Part shown: one piece after another, positions 43,250-55,368 of the stretch
How positions within the stretch are numbered: the first letter of the stretch is position 1
Layout: every line of letters begins with the position of its first letter
Source of the DNA: Apiospora phragmitis
Lineage: Eukaryota; Ascomycota; Sordariomycetes; Amphisphaeriales; Apiosporaceae
Reading direction: 5' to 3'
Length of the DNA: 64,000 nucleotides
Assembly: GCA_038363925.1 (NCBI GenBank)
Contig: JAQQWL010000005.1
Location: 372,001 to 436,000, forward strand
Made by a program: the position numbers and the translations under genes
The notes under the pieces: generated by a model
Seen by the model: the letters and a program-made list of their open reading frames with translations, nothing else
Told to the model about the DNA's origin: nothing
Database searches by the model: none

Positions 43250-45532
43250 AAGGCTTACATTTTACCAATAACTACTTTTCGTAATACTCTAGAGTCGGAG
43301 ACTCTAAGGTTATTATTTCTTAGGAAGGATACTGCCGTATAAGAGCCTAAAGTGCGGCGGCCATAATCGATATAAGGACGTCGACTACGGTATTGGAATG
43401 CAGTATTCTTTGTAATATGCCATAAAGGGTTCGAAATCCAAGCCGGGGAGAATGCTAGCCAATTACGAAAGCATCGAATTCGCTGCTTAAACTTTAGCTG
43501 GCCCAGTACCAGACTCTCCCAGCTAAGCGTAGCGTACTTATCACTAATTAAGTCCTCGATCCCTTCAAGCTCTGCCCTGATGTCGTTTTTATTAGGGCCG
43601 AGCCTACCGGTTCAGATTAAATTAAAATCCTTTTTAGCGGTCTAAATAACAAGTAGTTATTGTTTAACAGCATAGATTTTATTCTAGAGCAAGAACTTCT
43701 GAGCCTGTTCTGTCGCTCTGCCGCAATGAAGAAGGTTTTCCGTTTTTATACGAGCTTTATAGAGGTGGCCAACTTGTGTGATATTCTCGCCACGTAGTCG
43801 CTAGATCTCAGAAGATAAGGCCTTCTGAGCTGACAGAAAGGGTATTTCGGGGTACGAAAGTTCTTAAATGGTGAACGACTCGTCTGGTACGTTTTCGACA
43901 CTAAGTATATCGGCAGGTGAGCACCTCGTATATGTCCGCTTAGACGGCAGAAAAGATAGGCTAGAGGCTTTTTTTCTTTGTAAGGTCGTTGGCGGCACAT
44001 AATCTAAGGCTCTATAAGTGGCCGCCACGTCGAGCCGCTCTAACTGGTGTAGTATATTGGTGGAAAGCCAACGCGCCCCCTCTGGAGTGCTAGTGCAAGA
44101 CTCGCGCATTGCATCTGTTTTCTTTGCTACTGTTAGCAAATCCCATGAACGGCAAAGTCTAACGTATTAAAAGAACTTCGACGCTATCCGTCTGTGGGAG
44201 GAACGGTATAAGGGATCGAAGCGCTGTGTTCAGATCGCCGCCACTCGCGGCAGGGCCCGACGCATTCTCCGTGGTTGTAAGTGGTGGGTAAGTCTGAAAA
44301 GAGGAACTTTAGCAAATGTTTAGGGTTATATTTAATCTATAATAGTAATAGTAGTCTCTTGTGGATAATATATAGAACTACTCTTTGGTTAAATTACTAA
44401 TAAAGCTCCCAGCCCTTTTAGAAACGGCCGCAAGTATTGTATCACGGTTAATTACCAGGGTTTTGCCGTCAATGTCTTCCCCTTAAAACCGTTCCTTTTT
44501 CTTATCCTAAGTAACCCATATCGGTATGTGACCAGCATTGGAACGAACCTTAAATGATATCTCTGAATTAGGTGTATAGAAATATTCTCCGCCAAAGACT
44601 TTGCCATTAAAATCCTTCTACTGGCCTGGCTTTTTACACCGGCGAAGCACCTTGTATGTCTGGGACTGCCACGCGACTTCTTCGACAGAGTAGTTGATTT
44701 TCTTGAACCCTCTTCGTTTCCTGGGGGCTGCTGATGACCTGGGCTTTCTCCTTTTAGGGAGTACTTGCGTCTGGCTCGGCGTCTTTAAGGTGTGTGCAGC
44801 TCTTTTTCCGAGGTTATTAGATTCCTTATCGCCGCCTATAATCTCTTGTCCAGGGTGGCCTAAGACAGGTTGCTCTCCGCAAGGTGAATATGCGATTGCC
44901 TCTGGAATCACATCATCGTTCTATACTTCCTTTAAGAGAGTCTGTGCACTGCTGTTATCGATGAGGTCCAAGGGCCAGTTATCGATGTTTGAGAAGTCGA
45001 TGGACCAGTTGTCAGGGCAGAAAGATGCACCGTAGAAGTTATAAGGTGGACTAATAAAATTAGAAGGTGATGCCTCTATATTGAATTGCCTACCAACGAG
45101 ACCCATAATGCCTTTGGGCCAGCCAGTAAAGCCGAATAGTTTATCGGACTAACTAGCGAAGTCGAATGATACGTTGGGCCGGCATTTCAAGTCGAAAGTT
45201 AGTTTATTAACGGCAGTAGTCCATTTAATCGTCGTGTCTGTGGTGCTAGTAGGAAAAGGCATATGACTGTCTTCGGGAGTGTAGGTTAGGAGGACCTCAT
45301 CATAATCCCTGAGCATGGAGTCGAGGGCGGACTTCTCGTTATTATTGAGAGATCCATAGGACCAGTCTGTCAGCTTTGTAGGTATGGAATCTATCGTTCG
45401 TACTCGTTCGAGGAAATCAATACTGGAAAACGAGTAAAGACAACGTGGGAGAGAAGGAAAAGCAGAAGGAGGAGCCTGAGTATATATACTTATAGCCCTT
45501 ATCCGAGTGTTCCCCTCGAGCTCATTGTCCAC
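43250..45532 (-). pseudogene. Decayed gene(s): long collinear frames riddled with stops, unrecognised
   Basis: 45532 to about 44400 is one continuous minus-strand frame with stops at 45149, 44921, 44618 and two more near 44510 and 44480. It includes SFSSIDFLERVRTI, WPLDLIDNSSAQTLL, a basic KRRKPRSSAAPRKRRG patch, and VFGGEYFYTPNSEISFKVRS. 44139 to 43250 is another continuous frame with stops at 43864, 43801, 43684, 43657, 43642, 43612 and near 43255, including WLSTNILHQLERLDVAATY, LSWESLVLGQLKFKQRI and NPLWHITKNTAFQYRSRR. Very few indels accompany about twelve stops. The basic patch suggests a nuclear protein for the first part. No family recognised; one gene or two is unclear. Confidence 0.45.
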
Positions 45533-45546
45533 TAACTGCTACCCTT

Positions 45547-46650
45547 TCAAGAGTTACCACCAAGGTAGCTGGCTACCTCACAAGTCAAAGCCACGGATTT
45601 CTCACAGCTAACTTCAATACCAAAGTAACCAAAATTCAGGGGAGACTCGTGATCGTTAATGTCGTTCAAGACCGCCTTGCTAAACGACCAAAGGCTAACG
45701 AAGCTAATGAAAGGGGTGAGCGGCCGCACCCTCACAGCCTCTCTCACTCAGGGGTTAAACGCCGTGGCAGCAACATCATACCAATCAGCATCTCTGAGGC
45801 CTTTTGAAACCCTCTTGGGGCTCCCCACAATCATCCGCCCTACATGGCCATCACGGCCAGCATAGCCCATCTCAGCTAGGATCCAGGAGCAGCCTCCTAT
45901 ACCCACTAATGAGTAACGTTTATATCCCTCGAAGACCGTTTGGAGGGCGGGCTTGAGACTGCTGATCCCATCATAGTCAGTTCGTAAGTAGCCCTTGCCC
46001 ACCACTAACTCCGTGCTTATGGGCAGGTCAGGATTTGTACTGCAGTTCCTCACACCTATCCCGGTGATCGTCCGCTGCGTCCATGACGTCCGGAGAAGTC
46101 CCATAGGTCCGCTCAGGCCTGGAACATTTCTAAGTACGGGAATTTCACAGCTAAGAGCCGACTTCACCGGCTTATTATAGTAATGGCTACACGCTCGAGG
46201 TCGTGCTGGACGCAAACGCTCATTTAATCTCTAAATTGCCACTACTGCTCCTAATAGGATAGGGGAGGGTATACCGGGACGAATGCCAAAATCCGCCATG
46301 GGTCGGTATCTTCCTTTACTAGCTGGCCGCTGCCTCCAGAAAGGTTGGCTTGATTTCCACTTATTATGACACCGCCGTGGCTAGGGTCATAGGAAATTGC
46401 GCGAAACGGATGCAAGCTAGTCCCTGTTACCCTTGGTAGAGCCGCCTTCCTTGTTATTACTGTCCTGGGCGGGTGTTAGGCAGTCCAAACTATACCATAA
46501 TAGAACCCTGCTGCATGAAGGCATAATTAGACCTACGCCGCCTCGTACTTGCAAACCCGTCACCAATGGCACGATGTTACTCGTGCGCGAGGAGCCAGGA
46601 TCGATAAGAAGGCCCTTAAAGCGGCAGATCTGTTGGTATTGATACCGTAT
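45547..46650 (-). pseudogene. Coding relic, unrecognised
   Basis: A 155-residue open minus-strand frame (46215-45748) with natural composition (GMGLLRTSW-type start, LAEMGYAGRDGHVGRM, KGLRDADWYDVAATAF) is preceded by a frame containing LLIDPGSSRTSNIVPLVTGL and stops near 46380-46420. It may be the 3' part of a broken gene. Function unknown. Confidence 0.33.
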
Positions 46651-47379
46651 CGCTCTGCGCGCAGGGAGCCCATGACCCTATTGAAGATAGGTTCGGAAGT
46701 CGTCCCAACGTATAGACTCCTATAGGTAACGACGGCTCCTTTTCACCCTATTCCGTCTTCCCTGCGCTATGTATACTGTGGTTTTAAAGAAGCCGAGGCA
46801 GCTCTTAGACGTCGCCTGGTCGGGCCTAATATTAACCTCCTCGTGGACAGTTGCCTGGTAAGAAACCTGGCTTTGGGCGTTATAAGGTGGTAGGTTAGGG
46901 GGTGCACTTCGCGCTGGTCGTTACCAGCCGTAACTAAGGGACGTACAAGTTATGGCTAGGAATGCATGACTTGAGGCCTTAAGTTAACAGACTCGGTCTA
47001 TGCCAGGGGCTAGGTCCGCCTCTTAGGGAAATATCTAGTGACAGTAAGGCTTTATGCTACGTAACCCATGTGGTAAATGATGGTTTACGTACGGAGAGGA
47101 GTAAAAGGAGCGTAGTCGTTGGAGTAACTGATCACATGAGTTGAAAATCCTCGGAAAATAGCGATAGGTGTGCTCACATAATATGTACGTAATAAAAGCA
47201 TACTTACGGACGAGTGTTTATTAACGTAGTAGCTAGTAGAGGTTTTAAATAGCGCGCGACTAAACGTATTCTCCCTGGTATAGATTCCTTTAAGGGTTGA
47301 CGTAACCCATATCCGAAGTAGTACGATTTCTTAGCTAAGTCGATATTACTAAATTAATAACCTGTCTTATCGCCTATCT
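46651..47379. other. No gene recognised
   Basis: Normal composition, no convincing frame. Confidence 0.4.
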
Positions 47380-47830
47380 AGCCTTCGCTGAGCGACTTAG
47401 CTTCGTAGGGTCGCAGTTCGGCGAAGGCGTATCCGGTCGCGAAGACTCTAGCGAGGATAAGCGAGCCAGGTCCTATAGCATCGTACCGTTAGCCGCCGGG
47501 ACGTAAAAAGTTAACCCTGTCCCTACTTTAGAAGGCTAACGCGCTAAGCTAGGCTATCAGTTGTAAATTAGCCAGTCCGGCTTAAGTTAGATAGCATAGT
47601 TGTTAATGTAATAGCGTACGTGGTTATTAAACGTAGGAACGGCCTTCTGTAAACCTGGAATTGTAGAACAATATTAGCCTTAGCCGAAGCCTGGCTATTA
47701 CCTTGTAGATACTTAGTAAAATATTGAAGTAGTGTTATATAAAAGAGCCTGGTATCGAAAATAAAGGGCGAACGGTATATGAGAAGCAACCAGAGGAAGC
47801 ATCGCAGCCGTCCACAAGCGAGCTGCGCTA
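47380..47830 (-). pseudogene. Coding relic, unrecognised
   Basis: A minus-strand frame reads SPFIFDTRLFYITLLQYFTK and YRRPFLRLITTYAITLTTML. After a frame change it resumes as LANLQLIA-stop-LSALAF. Consistent with decay of a real gene; family unknown. Confidence 0.33.
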
Positions 47831-47989
47831 GCCGGGGAGGTTGGAGGCGTGCGTTCGTAACCGTAGAGGAAGCTACGTCTTAGAACTGTAGCAATTACAT
47901 CCCTTATCGCTCATTACAACGCTTATAAGGGGCTATTTATTATGATAACGTTTTACCTCGTAGGTTTTAGTAAATAGCCGAAGTTATTA

Positions 47990-48860
47990 TACTTTCCGGA
48001 ATTCGGGGCTACTAAGCCAACAAGTCGTAGCTCACCGTCCTGTACCTCCCCTGTGTAATCCAGCTCATTAACCCTGGCTGGAAGACACACCCTATCTAGG
48101 CAGGTGCAACACCGACGCGTCTTTGGCCATTGCTTGGACTTCCACCTGTTCTCAAGGGTTATAGGGTCCGTCGGGATGCGAGGAGGTCAAGGGTGCAAGG
48201 TTGCATCACTGCCAACGAGGGAGCAAGGACGATCCATGCCCTGGTATCCCTTTATCAAGTGGCCAACTTGTACGATCCAGGATGGTCCTCGGCAGGGCGG
48301 CACGCATCACCGGTTTCGAATCAAGGATAACTCCTTTCTCGCGTCGCGTAGGTTTATCTGCTCAGGTTGGAGGGTCGAAGGAGCCGATTCGGCGTATAGG
48401 AAGTCGGAGGGTCTGAGATGAAGGGATCAGGACGTCTTGAGTGCTGTTCATAGACGTGCGGACTGCGTACTGGGCTGGCGCTTTAGAGCGCGTCTTCGAT
48501 CTTAAGCCTCGAATTTGCACAAGTCGCCAGCGTCGAGCTGGCAGGGTGGTCAGCCAACCACCGACGACGCTTGCTCGTTATGTACACACAAGCATCCAGA
48601 TGAGGGTAGCGCTGGGTTGTCGTGAACGAAGTCATGTAGCTCGTAGATATCGATCGAGGGGCTGGTGATGCACGGTGCTATCGGATGGGGCGAGGTGAAC
48701 GCGGGTCCAGGCAACCTTTCTCGGCGCCGCAGCTGTCGAAGCCCATGTCTTGAGAACCTTGCGTAAAGTGTCGTCAGAGAGCGCGCGACGGAAACAGGCG
48801 ATCGTTTTCCATGGCCGTAAAAATCCTGGATTTTCCACTTCCAAGCTGTCCTCATCTACT
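47990..48860 (-). pseudogene. Coding relic, unrecognised
   Basis: Minus-strand segments in two frames join smoothly: PGFLRPWKTIACFRRALSDD, LAPSDSTVHHQPLDRYLRA, then SFTTTQRYPHLDACVYITSK, then LRPSDFLYAESAPSTLQPEQ, CVPPCRGPSWIVQVGHLIKG and LPARVNELDYTGEVQDGELR. Several stops and at least one indel interrupt it. No family recognised. Confidence 0.42.
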
Positions 48861-49961
48861 ATCGAGGTGAAACTGCTTGCCCTTGTATACTATAGCTGCT
48901 CTCGCTTCCAGCAGCATACGGGATCCTCGCCGATAAGCGTCCGGCTTGCAAGCTATCTTAGACCTGCGAGCGCATCGACATTACAGATAAGAAGTTGAGC
49001 GAAAGTGGGACACACGAGTCGAGGTAGATATCGTGACGAATTCAGGCAGGTGTAGGACAGAAATATGCAGGTCGAACGGATGTGGTTAGGAGTTACGATT
49101 CGCATTCACGGGGCTAGGTCGTATGATCGATGCATTATTACTAATAATGGCTGTTACTTCATCTTAGGTTGCCAGTCACCAGTCATTCCCCGCTCGGCTA
49201 GCGCTAGGTGGGAATAAATACATTTAGTGGGTGAGCCATGCGCCCAGCGAATCCAGCGAAAGGTGGGACGTGGCACAGCAGCGCTCTGGCCCACCCACTT
49301 ATTATCTGTCAGCTCTTTACCTCTCGTTTCCTCCATTACTTCTCTTCTTTCGCATCCGCTACATCACCGTTACGTATACCCACCTTCACACGCGATCCCA
49401 TCCCCCCCAGTCACTGGCCTTCAGCTCCAGTCACCTGATCTCCTGTTGCCGAGTGGCCTGACTCCGCATCCATCTATTCAATTCAATCCATTTTGTTACC
49501 CGCGCCGCGCCATCCTTTCGTCCTAGGTATTCATTTGTTGTCGGTTGCGACATCCAAGTCTCATAGCGCCGCCGGGTTCTTTGTACTCGAGGCTACTCTC
49601 GCTACTGGACCTCTACCCTTTGCGCACGCTCTCTGGAAGACCTGGGGCCCCGATCGGGCGTCTTGTCGACCTCCTGCTTTTGTCAATTGGCTGTCGGTTG
49701 TCGGTTGTCGGTTGTCGGCTGCTGGTGTCTGTGGATGCTGGTGCTGGCACTGGCGCTGGCGCTGGTTGGCGATGGCAAGTGACACCGCCTGAACGCGAAT
49801 ACTCGAGTGTGTGCTCTGGACTGTCGTCGCTGCATTACTTCACTCTATTTCCATACCTTGGATCTCTTATGCCCGGATGACGACGTCGCTGACGTTGCTC
49901 TACTGACTATATTTTGGGTAGAAATTCCCGGATCAACCGCTCCCACCTGCATCGTGCTCGA
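48861..49961. other. Probable promoter region of the next plus-strand gene
   Basis: Pyrimidine-rich on the plus strand from 49300 on, with short tandem repeats such as (GTCGGTT)n at about 49692-49715 and (TGGCGC)n at about 49751-49764. No gene recognised. Confidence 0.4.
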
Positions 49962-51363
49962 ATGGCGGCGCTCCCGTCATCGGCGGCACATGACCACGAA
50001 GACGACACTTTTCACCTTGTTAAGAAAGCGTCGGCCCAAGTGATTTGGACGCCTGGAGCAGCGGACACCAGCGACCCATTATCGTCACCACCGCTATCCC
50101 AAACCTGGTCGTTGCAGGTTCGCTACCACATGCTCTCCAACCAAGCCTCTCAACTGCCGTTGTGAAACGTCGCGCTGAAGAGCGAGACGAACAAAAAGAC
50201 ATTTTATCTATACATCCCTCCGGGTTGCATCGACAGTCTGAATCTCACAGGCATCGAGCCGTCGACATTTTTCGGTGACGGTACGGTATATCGGCTCGCC
50301 GTGGTGCTGAAGGCACCGCTCCGCTTGATCGGCCCTAAAAGCCATGGCTTTGAAATGGGGTGGCTCGGGGAGAACAACAAGTTGGAACAGCTCAGATCAT
50401 TGGCCGAAGCGCTCCACCTTAGCATAATCTTGCCCACGACGAAAGCCAAGAAGGCCGAGCTCCTCTGCTTCTGTAAGGCCGCGTCGACGCCGCAAGGGTC
50501 GCAGTCTCTGGCGGCGCTCTACGATGTTCAAAGTTTCTACGGTGGCGCTGGAGGCCATGTCTGTACCTACCCACACTCGGGCCCCCGCTGCGCCCCAAGA
50601 CGCGCCAGGAGAGGTGCCCGGCCGGCTGTCACGGGGTCGTGATGATGATTATCCCCCGCCCTCCCAGGGCGAGACCAAATCGGTCAAGCCTACCATTCCT
50701 GTCGATACGCCGCCAGGGTATTGGGATGGAAATGTAAACTAACACATGAACAAGCGATAAGGTCCACATAGCAGCGAAGACGTCAGCTCGTATCCCCCTT
50801 CGAAGAGGAGGGACTGCGGTGCAGTCGAGAAGGGAGAAGCCGCCTGCGCCGCCACCGAGGCGGTTGCCGAGGCGGTTCCTGAGGCCGTCGACCTGTTCTC
50901 GCATCCACCGCTTCTCCGCCCGTTGCTTCTTTTACTCGAGGCCCAGGTCAGGAAAACAGACAAGCTCACCGACGAGCTGGACGGGCTACGGAAGAGTCAC
51001 GCCGAGCTCGAGGGCGAGTTGAGCAGGCTTCGAGAGAACCATGGCGAAGTCGAAGCCCAGGTCGCCGCCACCAACGACCGGCACGAGTCCCCTGAGGGTC
51101 GCACTTACGTACTGGAAGAGGGCTACGAGGAGGTGAGAAAGCAGTTGCCCGACATCCGCTGCGAGGTCGAGGACGCGGTCCGCGCCTTGGTAGGGGACGA
51201 GCTCCGGTAGTTAGTCCAGGAGCCGACCGAGGACATTCTTAAGAATCACGGGGGCATGTCGCGGCGGCGCCTCAAGGCGCTTCTTAACGCACGTGTTAAG
51301 AACGCCGTGAGGGAGCGCTTTACTATATTTCAAGCTAGATTTTATAGAGCTTATGAGGGATAG
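49962..51363 (+). pseudogene. Coiled-coil protein gene broken by four nonsense codons
   Basis: The ATG at 49962 opens MAALPSSAAHDHEDD. The frame passes a TGA at 50163-50165 and continues NVALKSETNKKTFYLYIPPG, FFGDGTVYRLAVVLKAPLRL. Around 50560-50580 it shifts by one to GRDDDYPPPSQGETKSVKP and PVDTPPGYWDGNVN. The same frame then crosses TAA 50740 and TAA 50758 into GEAACAATEAVAEAVPEAVD and a coiled coil (KTDKLTDELDGLRKSHAELE, LEEGYEEVRKQL). It crosses TAG 51208-51210 and ends at TAG 51361 after RERFTIFQARFYRAYEG. About 465 codons. Family unknown. Confidence 0.55.
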
Positions 51364-52780
51364 AATTAGCCTGCTCTCGTTAATTAACTTGCGGCTATCG
51401 TATGAGTACGCTACTTAACAGGACCACTATATGTTAATGAACGCTGGCTACTAATAAATACCGTGCTGGCAATTAAAGCGACGCTACCGACAGAATGCTG
51501 CCGATTAAATATTCTATATTAAATACAAGCAATGGCTACAGTCGTTGAGTTCCGTACGACCAGGGTGACCGTAAAGAGGGCCATACAAGTGGGAGCTTCA
51601 CGTTTCAAGCCTTTGGGATCGATTGGTGCAGGTATACCGGTACAAAATCGACCGTAGGAATTTTGGTTTGCCCTGGAATGGACCGAGTAGCATGTATTAA
51701 AGACCTTCAGCTCGGCGAGCATTTTCCATGCGGCAAAGGGGATAATGCGGTATCCCCTACTATCCCTTATCATCCGATGCTACTGGTAAACGGGGGAACC
51801 TGCTGAACTGGAGTTAAGTGGTCCCGTGGCATGAGCTTGTTGCGGTAGGTATCGAAAACGGCGCCACTAGAGCTTGTCGCCCAGCCGTTTAAGCGCCGAC
51901 AGGTCGCGCAGGAAGCTTGTCGTAACGTATAAACCTTCGACATCGGTGCTCTGTCTCAGTGGTTCTATCGCCGACAGCGTCTCTATCTACACCGTCAACT
52001 ATATAAACCATACGGATACACGACCGCACTATCCCTTCGCGCAACATAACCTGCGACACTGTCAGCATAAGGCCACAGCAGGCCCTGCCTCAATCGTGCC
52101 CATGAGCAATTAGGCGGTACGGCATCCATACGTAGGCTATTGTACTACCCGGCTTTACGCCCGTGACCCTCCGATAGCCTTAAGCGACGCATGTACTCCT
52201 CCACTGTATCTGCTTCACGTGTGGCTGATAAGAATTATCGGCATCCTCCCCAGACTGTTCAGCATTCCCAGCTCTAATGGCGGCCTAGCCCTATGCTTAT
52301 GGGCGCATGGTACATTAACGTCGACTATACTAGGTTAAGAATGCGGCATCGTATTCACCCCTTAACATACTAAGACAGTAGTCTCCTATTAGATGAAGGA
52401 CTCGTAGGATAAGGATCTACCGGTCACGACCGAATCGGGCGTTGAACACGCGATATAATCCTTTTTGGAGGTGTTTATATATATAATTAAACGAAGGGTT
52501 GTGTACTAAGGGCATAAGCCGGTGATTGGATATTTTAATTTTAAACATTACTACTCTTTCTTTCGTATCTTATATAAGTTTACGGTAAACTTAGCAATAA
52601 AATATTTTTATTTCTATTATATTGTATCGTAATAAATATCGCTAAAATACATTTTTCCATTCCTCGTGAGCTATATCTGAGCCTGCCTCTTGTGCTGGCG
52701 CTCCCTTGTTCCCGTAAGTGCCTTCTCTCTCTACCCGGGCGCTTTCTCGACGCCCTTGATAGGGTCTTGCTTAATCTGTA
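51364..52780. other. No gene recognised
   Basis: A minus-strand 84-codon frame at 51519-51773 looks mildly natural but has no family features. 52440-52660 is A/T-rich. Confidence 0.4.
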
Positions 52781-52880
52781 GACAGTAGCCCTGAATGGCG
52801 GTAGAGTTGAGGAGCCCCCTACCTATAATCTCGCCGAAGATTTTTTTTAGTTTAAGGGCTCTGCTCCTCTCCAGTTATCC

Positions 52881-54555
52881 TTATGGCCTAGTGGAAGTCA
52901 GCGTGGTGGGCGCCGGAGGCTTCTTCTTCCTTAAAGAACTAGTGATACTGCTGCCATCATCATTATGCGTTATCTCCGACGGCTTCTCTGCTGTGGTATT
53001 GCCGTTCTTGGAGCTGCTCGCCGCCGTGGACTCGTCTTCCGGGCCGAAGAAGCGGTAGAATATATCCTGGGCCACTTTGGCGGATGCTAAAGGGCAGTGG
53101 ATCCTCAAGTCAACGCGCCCCGGTCTAATAAGGGCGTCGTCGAGTGCCTCCGGTCGGTTAGTTGTTATAAGCACCAGACGGCCCTCGTCGGACGACAAAC
53201 CATCCAGTGCGCTTAAGAGGACATCGAGCGAAGGCGGCTCGACCAATCTAGCGATGGCAGATTCCTTAGGGGCCGTGCCGCCGATACCGACGCGTTTGTT
53301 TTCGTCATTGGACATCATCGAGAGGTCCAGATCCTGATCCGGGTTCCGATTGGCCAGCCCAGCGGCATTAATGTCCTCGAGCAGGAGAATGCCTGGTTTC
53401 TTCATGTCGCTGAATAGCTCCGCAATAGCCTCTTAGCTCCCGTGTAGCGACTTCAAGCTGACGATGTGGATAGCCAGCCCAAAGACGCCCGCGACCAGCT
53501 GTGCCAACGACGACTTACCGCATCCTGGTGCTCCTGGAGAAAACCATATCAGTGACGAACAATAGTAGCAGCTTCTATCTTAGGTTAAATAGTGCTTCGG
53601 TGGTATAAGTCTTCCCAACTAGCGGCGATAAAGCGACAATACACACCGTGGTAGAGATGACCATACCGATGTAGTACGCCCTTACGTAGATAGAAGGGCG
53701 TTTCGAGAAGAAAAGCCTTGATATCGTTAAGTATAACCTCGATCACGTTACCGTCCATATTTATAGTATCGAGACGTCGCGGCCCCGGTCGCTGCGATGT
53801 CTTCTTCCACACCAACCAGCCCTTATTAACGATCTCAGTCATATAGACTTCGAGATGCTTGCCCGCCATCTTTTCCGCGTACACGGCCTGCATGTGGTGG
53901 AGCATAGGGATTAGGCCCCTAGCGTCAGACCCAAAGGTGTAGAGTTTCATAGTGTAATAACTCGTGTCGTCATGGCGTACCCAAACTGGTAAGGCTCCTT
54001 ATCGAGCGTCCTCTTAACCGTCGTATGATGCTAGAAGACGAAACATTTAGAGCCGGGCGCGGGAACATACTCCAGTTTAGGTGGGTTGGTGCCAAAATAC
54101 GGAAAGCCGTTCGCCATGGTATAATCGCTCAGCTCATCATCCAAGGACTCATATTTTTTGCGCCTCCTCGCCAGGACGAGCGACTCAAAGCCGTCGTCCC
54201 GAAAGTAATCCATAACGGCATCGTAGGCCGCATGTCGTCCTTCTACCTGGACGGAGCACATGAACCACACCCTGAGAAGCCGGAACGGTCGAGCCCACTT
54301 GAGAAACATAAACAAGCCCATAGCGAGGGCCAGCCAGAACATTAGAGCGCCGTCATCCTAGAGGCCGGCAGCGTGGGACATGAGTTGGACAAGGGCGCCC
54401 CCGGGCACCAACGAGGCGAACTGGGGCAGACGACCCATCGGCGGGGATGCCGCTGTGAAGTCCCCTGGCGTCTTAGGGGACGATTGGGGTTCGCCCGAAC
54501 AATTGGCAACCGTGAAGTGGTCCATAGTGGCAAGAGCTGGCTGATGTTGTGCCAT
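52881..54555 (-). pseudogene. BCS1-like AAA ATPase, nonsense-broken
   Basis: BCS1-type proteins have an N-terminal membrane anchor, a BCS1_N domain and an AAA module. The ATG at 54555 precedes MDHFTVANCSG; TAG 54358 comes next, then the hydrophobic MFWLALAMGLFMFLKWARPF and BCS1_N-like sequence (YDAVMDYFRDDGF, DYTMANGFPYFGTN). TAG 54031 follows, then LYTFGSDARGLIPMLHHMQA, DIKAFLLETPFYLRKGVLHR. An intron at 53646-53534 (GTGTGT...CTCCAG) joins LYHG to APGCGKSSLAQLV (Walker A). TAA 53433 comes before EAIAELF; ILLLEDINAAG is Walker B, then ALDGLSSDEGRLVLITTNRP and RPGRVDLRIHC. Three stops in an otherwise recognisable gene. The role of the ancestor (assembly ATPase versus the many divergent fungal paralogs) cannot be told. 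Confidence 0.82.
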
Positions 54556-55035
54556 CCAGAGATTCAAGCTCCAAGCTAAATCTGGCCTTTTGGTTGGTTG
54601 GCTGCCTGGGAAGGAGTAGAAATAGGTAATACCCAAGAGAGGCAAGGAGACGAACACAATGAAGCAGAAACAAACATATGCTAGGAGGGCAGTAGAACAG
54701 GGGAACAAATAATGGTAGGAATGAGAGGAAGAGGGCCTGGTACACTGTTCTATCCCTCACCATGCGCTGAAAACGGTGTAGGGGTTCACGCTTATTAGGC
54801 AGCAACCAGAATGCACCTGCGCTCTCGGTACATAAGATTGGTTTATGGAGACGATCTGGTGTACCATATCTGTCGGAGTACTCACCGCTGGGGATTTTGC
54901 GTGTCATGCACAAGGGTTATATGGGATAGGCCCTTTTCCTAAAAAGTCTGTCCCTGGCGGCGAGCAGGGTTAGAGATAGGTTAGTCAGTTTGATGGAAAT
55001 TGAAGGGTATTGTGTTATTTGTGAGGCAATAGGGG
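54556..55035. other. Upstream flank of the BCS1-like gene
   Basis: No gene recognised; probable promoter. Confidence 0.4.
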
Positions 55036-55368
55036 ATGGATAAATGCCACCAGCTGGACTGGTGTTTCCTGGTGCTGCAGGAGAACCTGGTTCGGCTGCA
55101 AGTGAAGATGTACTTTGAGGTGAAGAAAGAGGTGGAAGAGATAAAGGGGAGAATGCGGAGGATTACTGAAGTCGGCAAGTCAGCCCAGCTTCAGAAGGGG
55201 TTGTTGATAGCGATGGCTCGGGATTTCGTCAAGGAGTCGGGGGAATTGGACGAGGCGAACAGGGCTGTGTTGAAAGAGTATTCCGATAAGTTTGGCGCTT
55301 TGCTGCCCAATGGTGCCTCCATGATGAGGCTAGAGCACTCCGTGCATGGACTATTCCTAAAGCATTAA
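55036..55368 (+). CDS. Small helical protein, unrecognised
   Basis: A 110-residue open frame from an ATG with natural helical, charged composition (LVRLQVKMYFEVKKEVEEIK, MARDFVKESGELDEANRAVL, ends HSVHGLFLKH). No signal peptide, no membrane segment and no family recognised. It could be the last exon of a longer gene, as a plausible first exon was not sought beyond 54.9 kb. Moderate to low confidence. Confidence 0.38.
   Translation: MDKCHQLDWCFLVLQENLVRLQVKMYFEVKKEVEEIKGRMRRITEVGKSAQLQKGLLIAMARDFVKESGELDEANRAVLKEYSDKFGALLPNGASMMRLEHSVHGLFLKH

Noticed and set aside
43429..43445. TTCGAAATCC resembling a tRNA T-loop
   Set aside because: No A-box or acceptor stem pairs with it; it lies inside a decayed ORF.
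49231..49526. Overlapping short plus-strand frames
   Set aside because: Pyrimidine-rich promoter-like DNA; three overlapping frames without family features.
37000..54600. Starship giant transposon cargo region
   Set aside because: HET, BCS1-like and kinase-like relics are typical cargo, but no DUF3435 tyrosine-recombinase captain or element boundary was seen, so the claim is unsupported.
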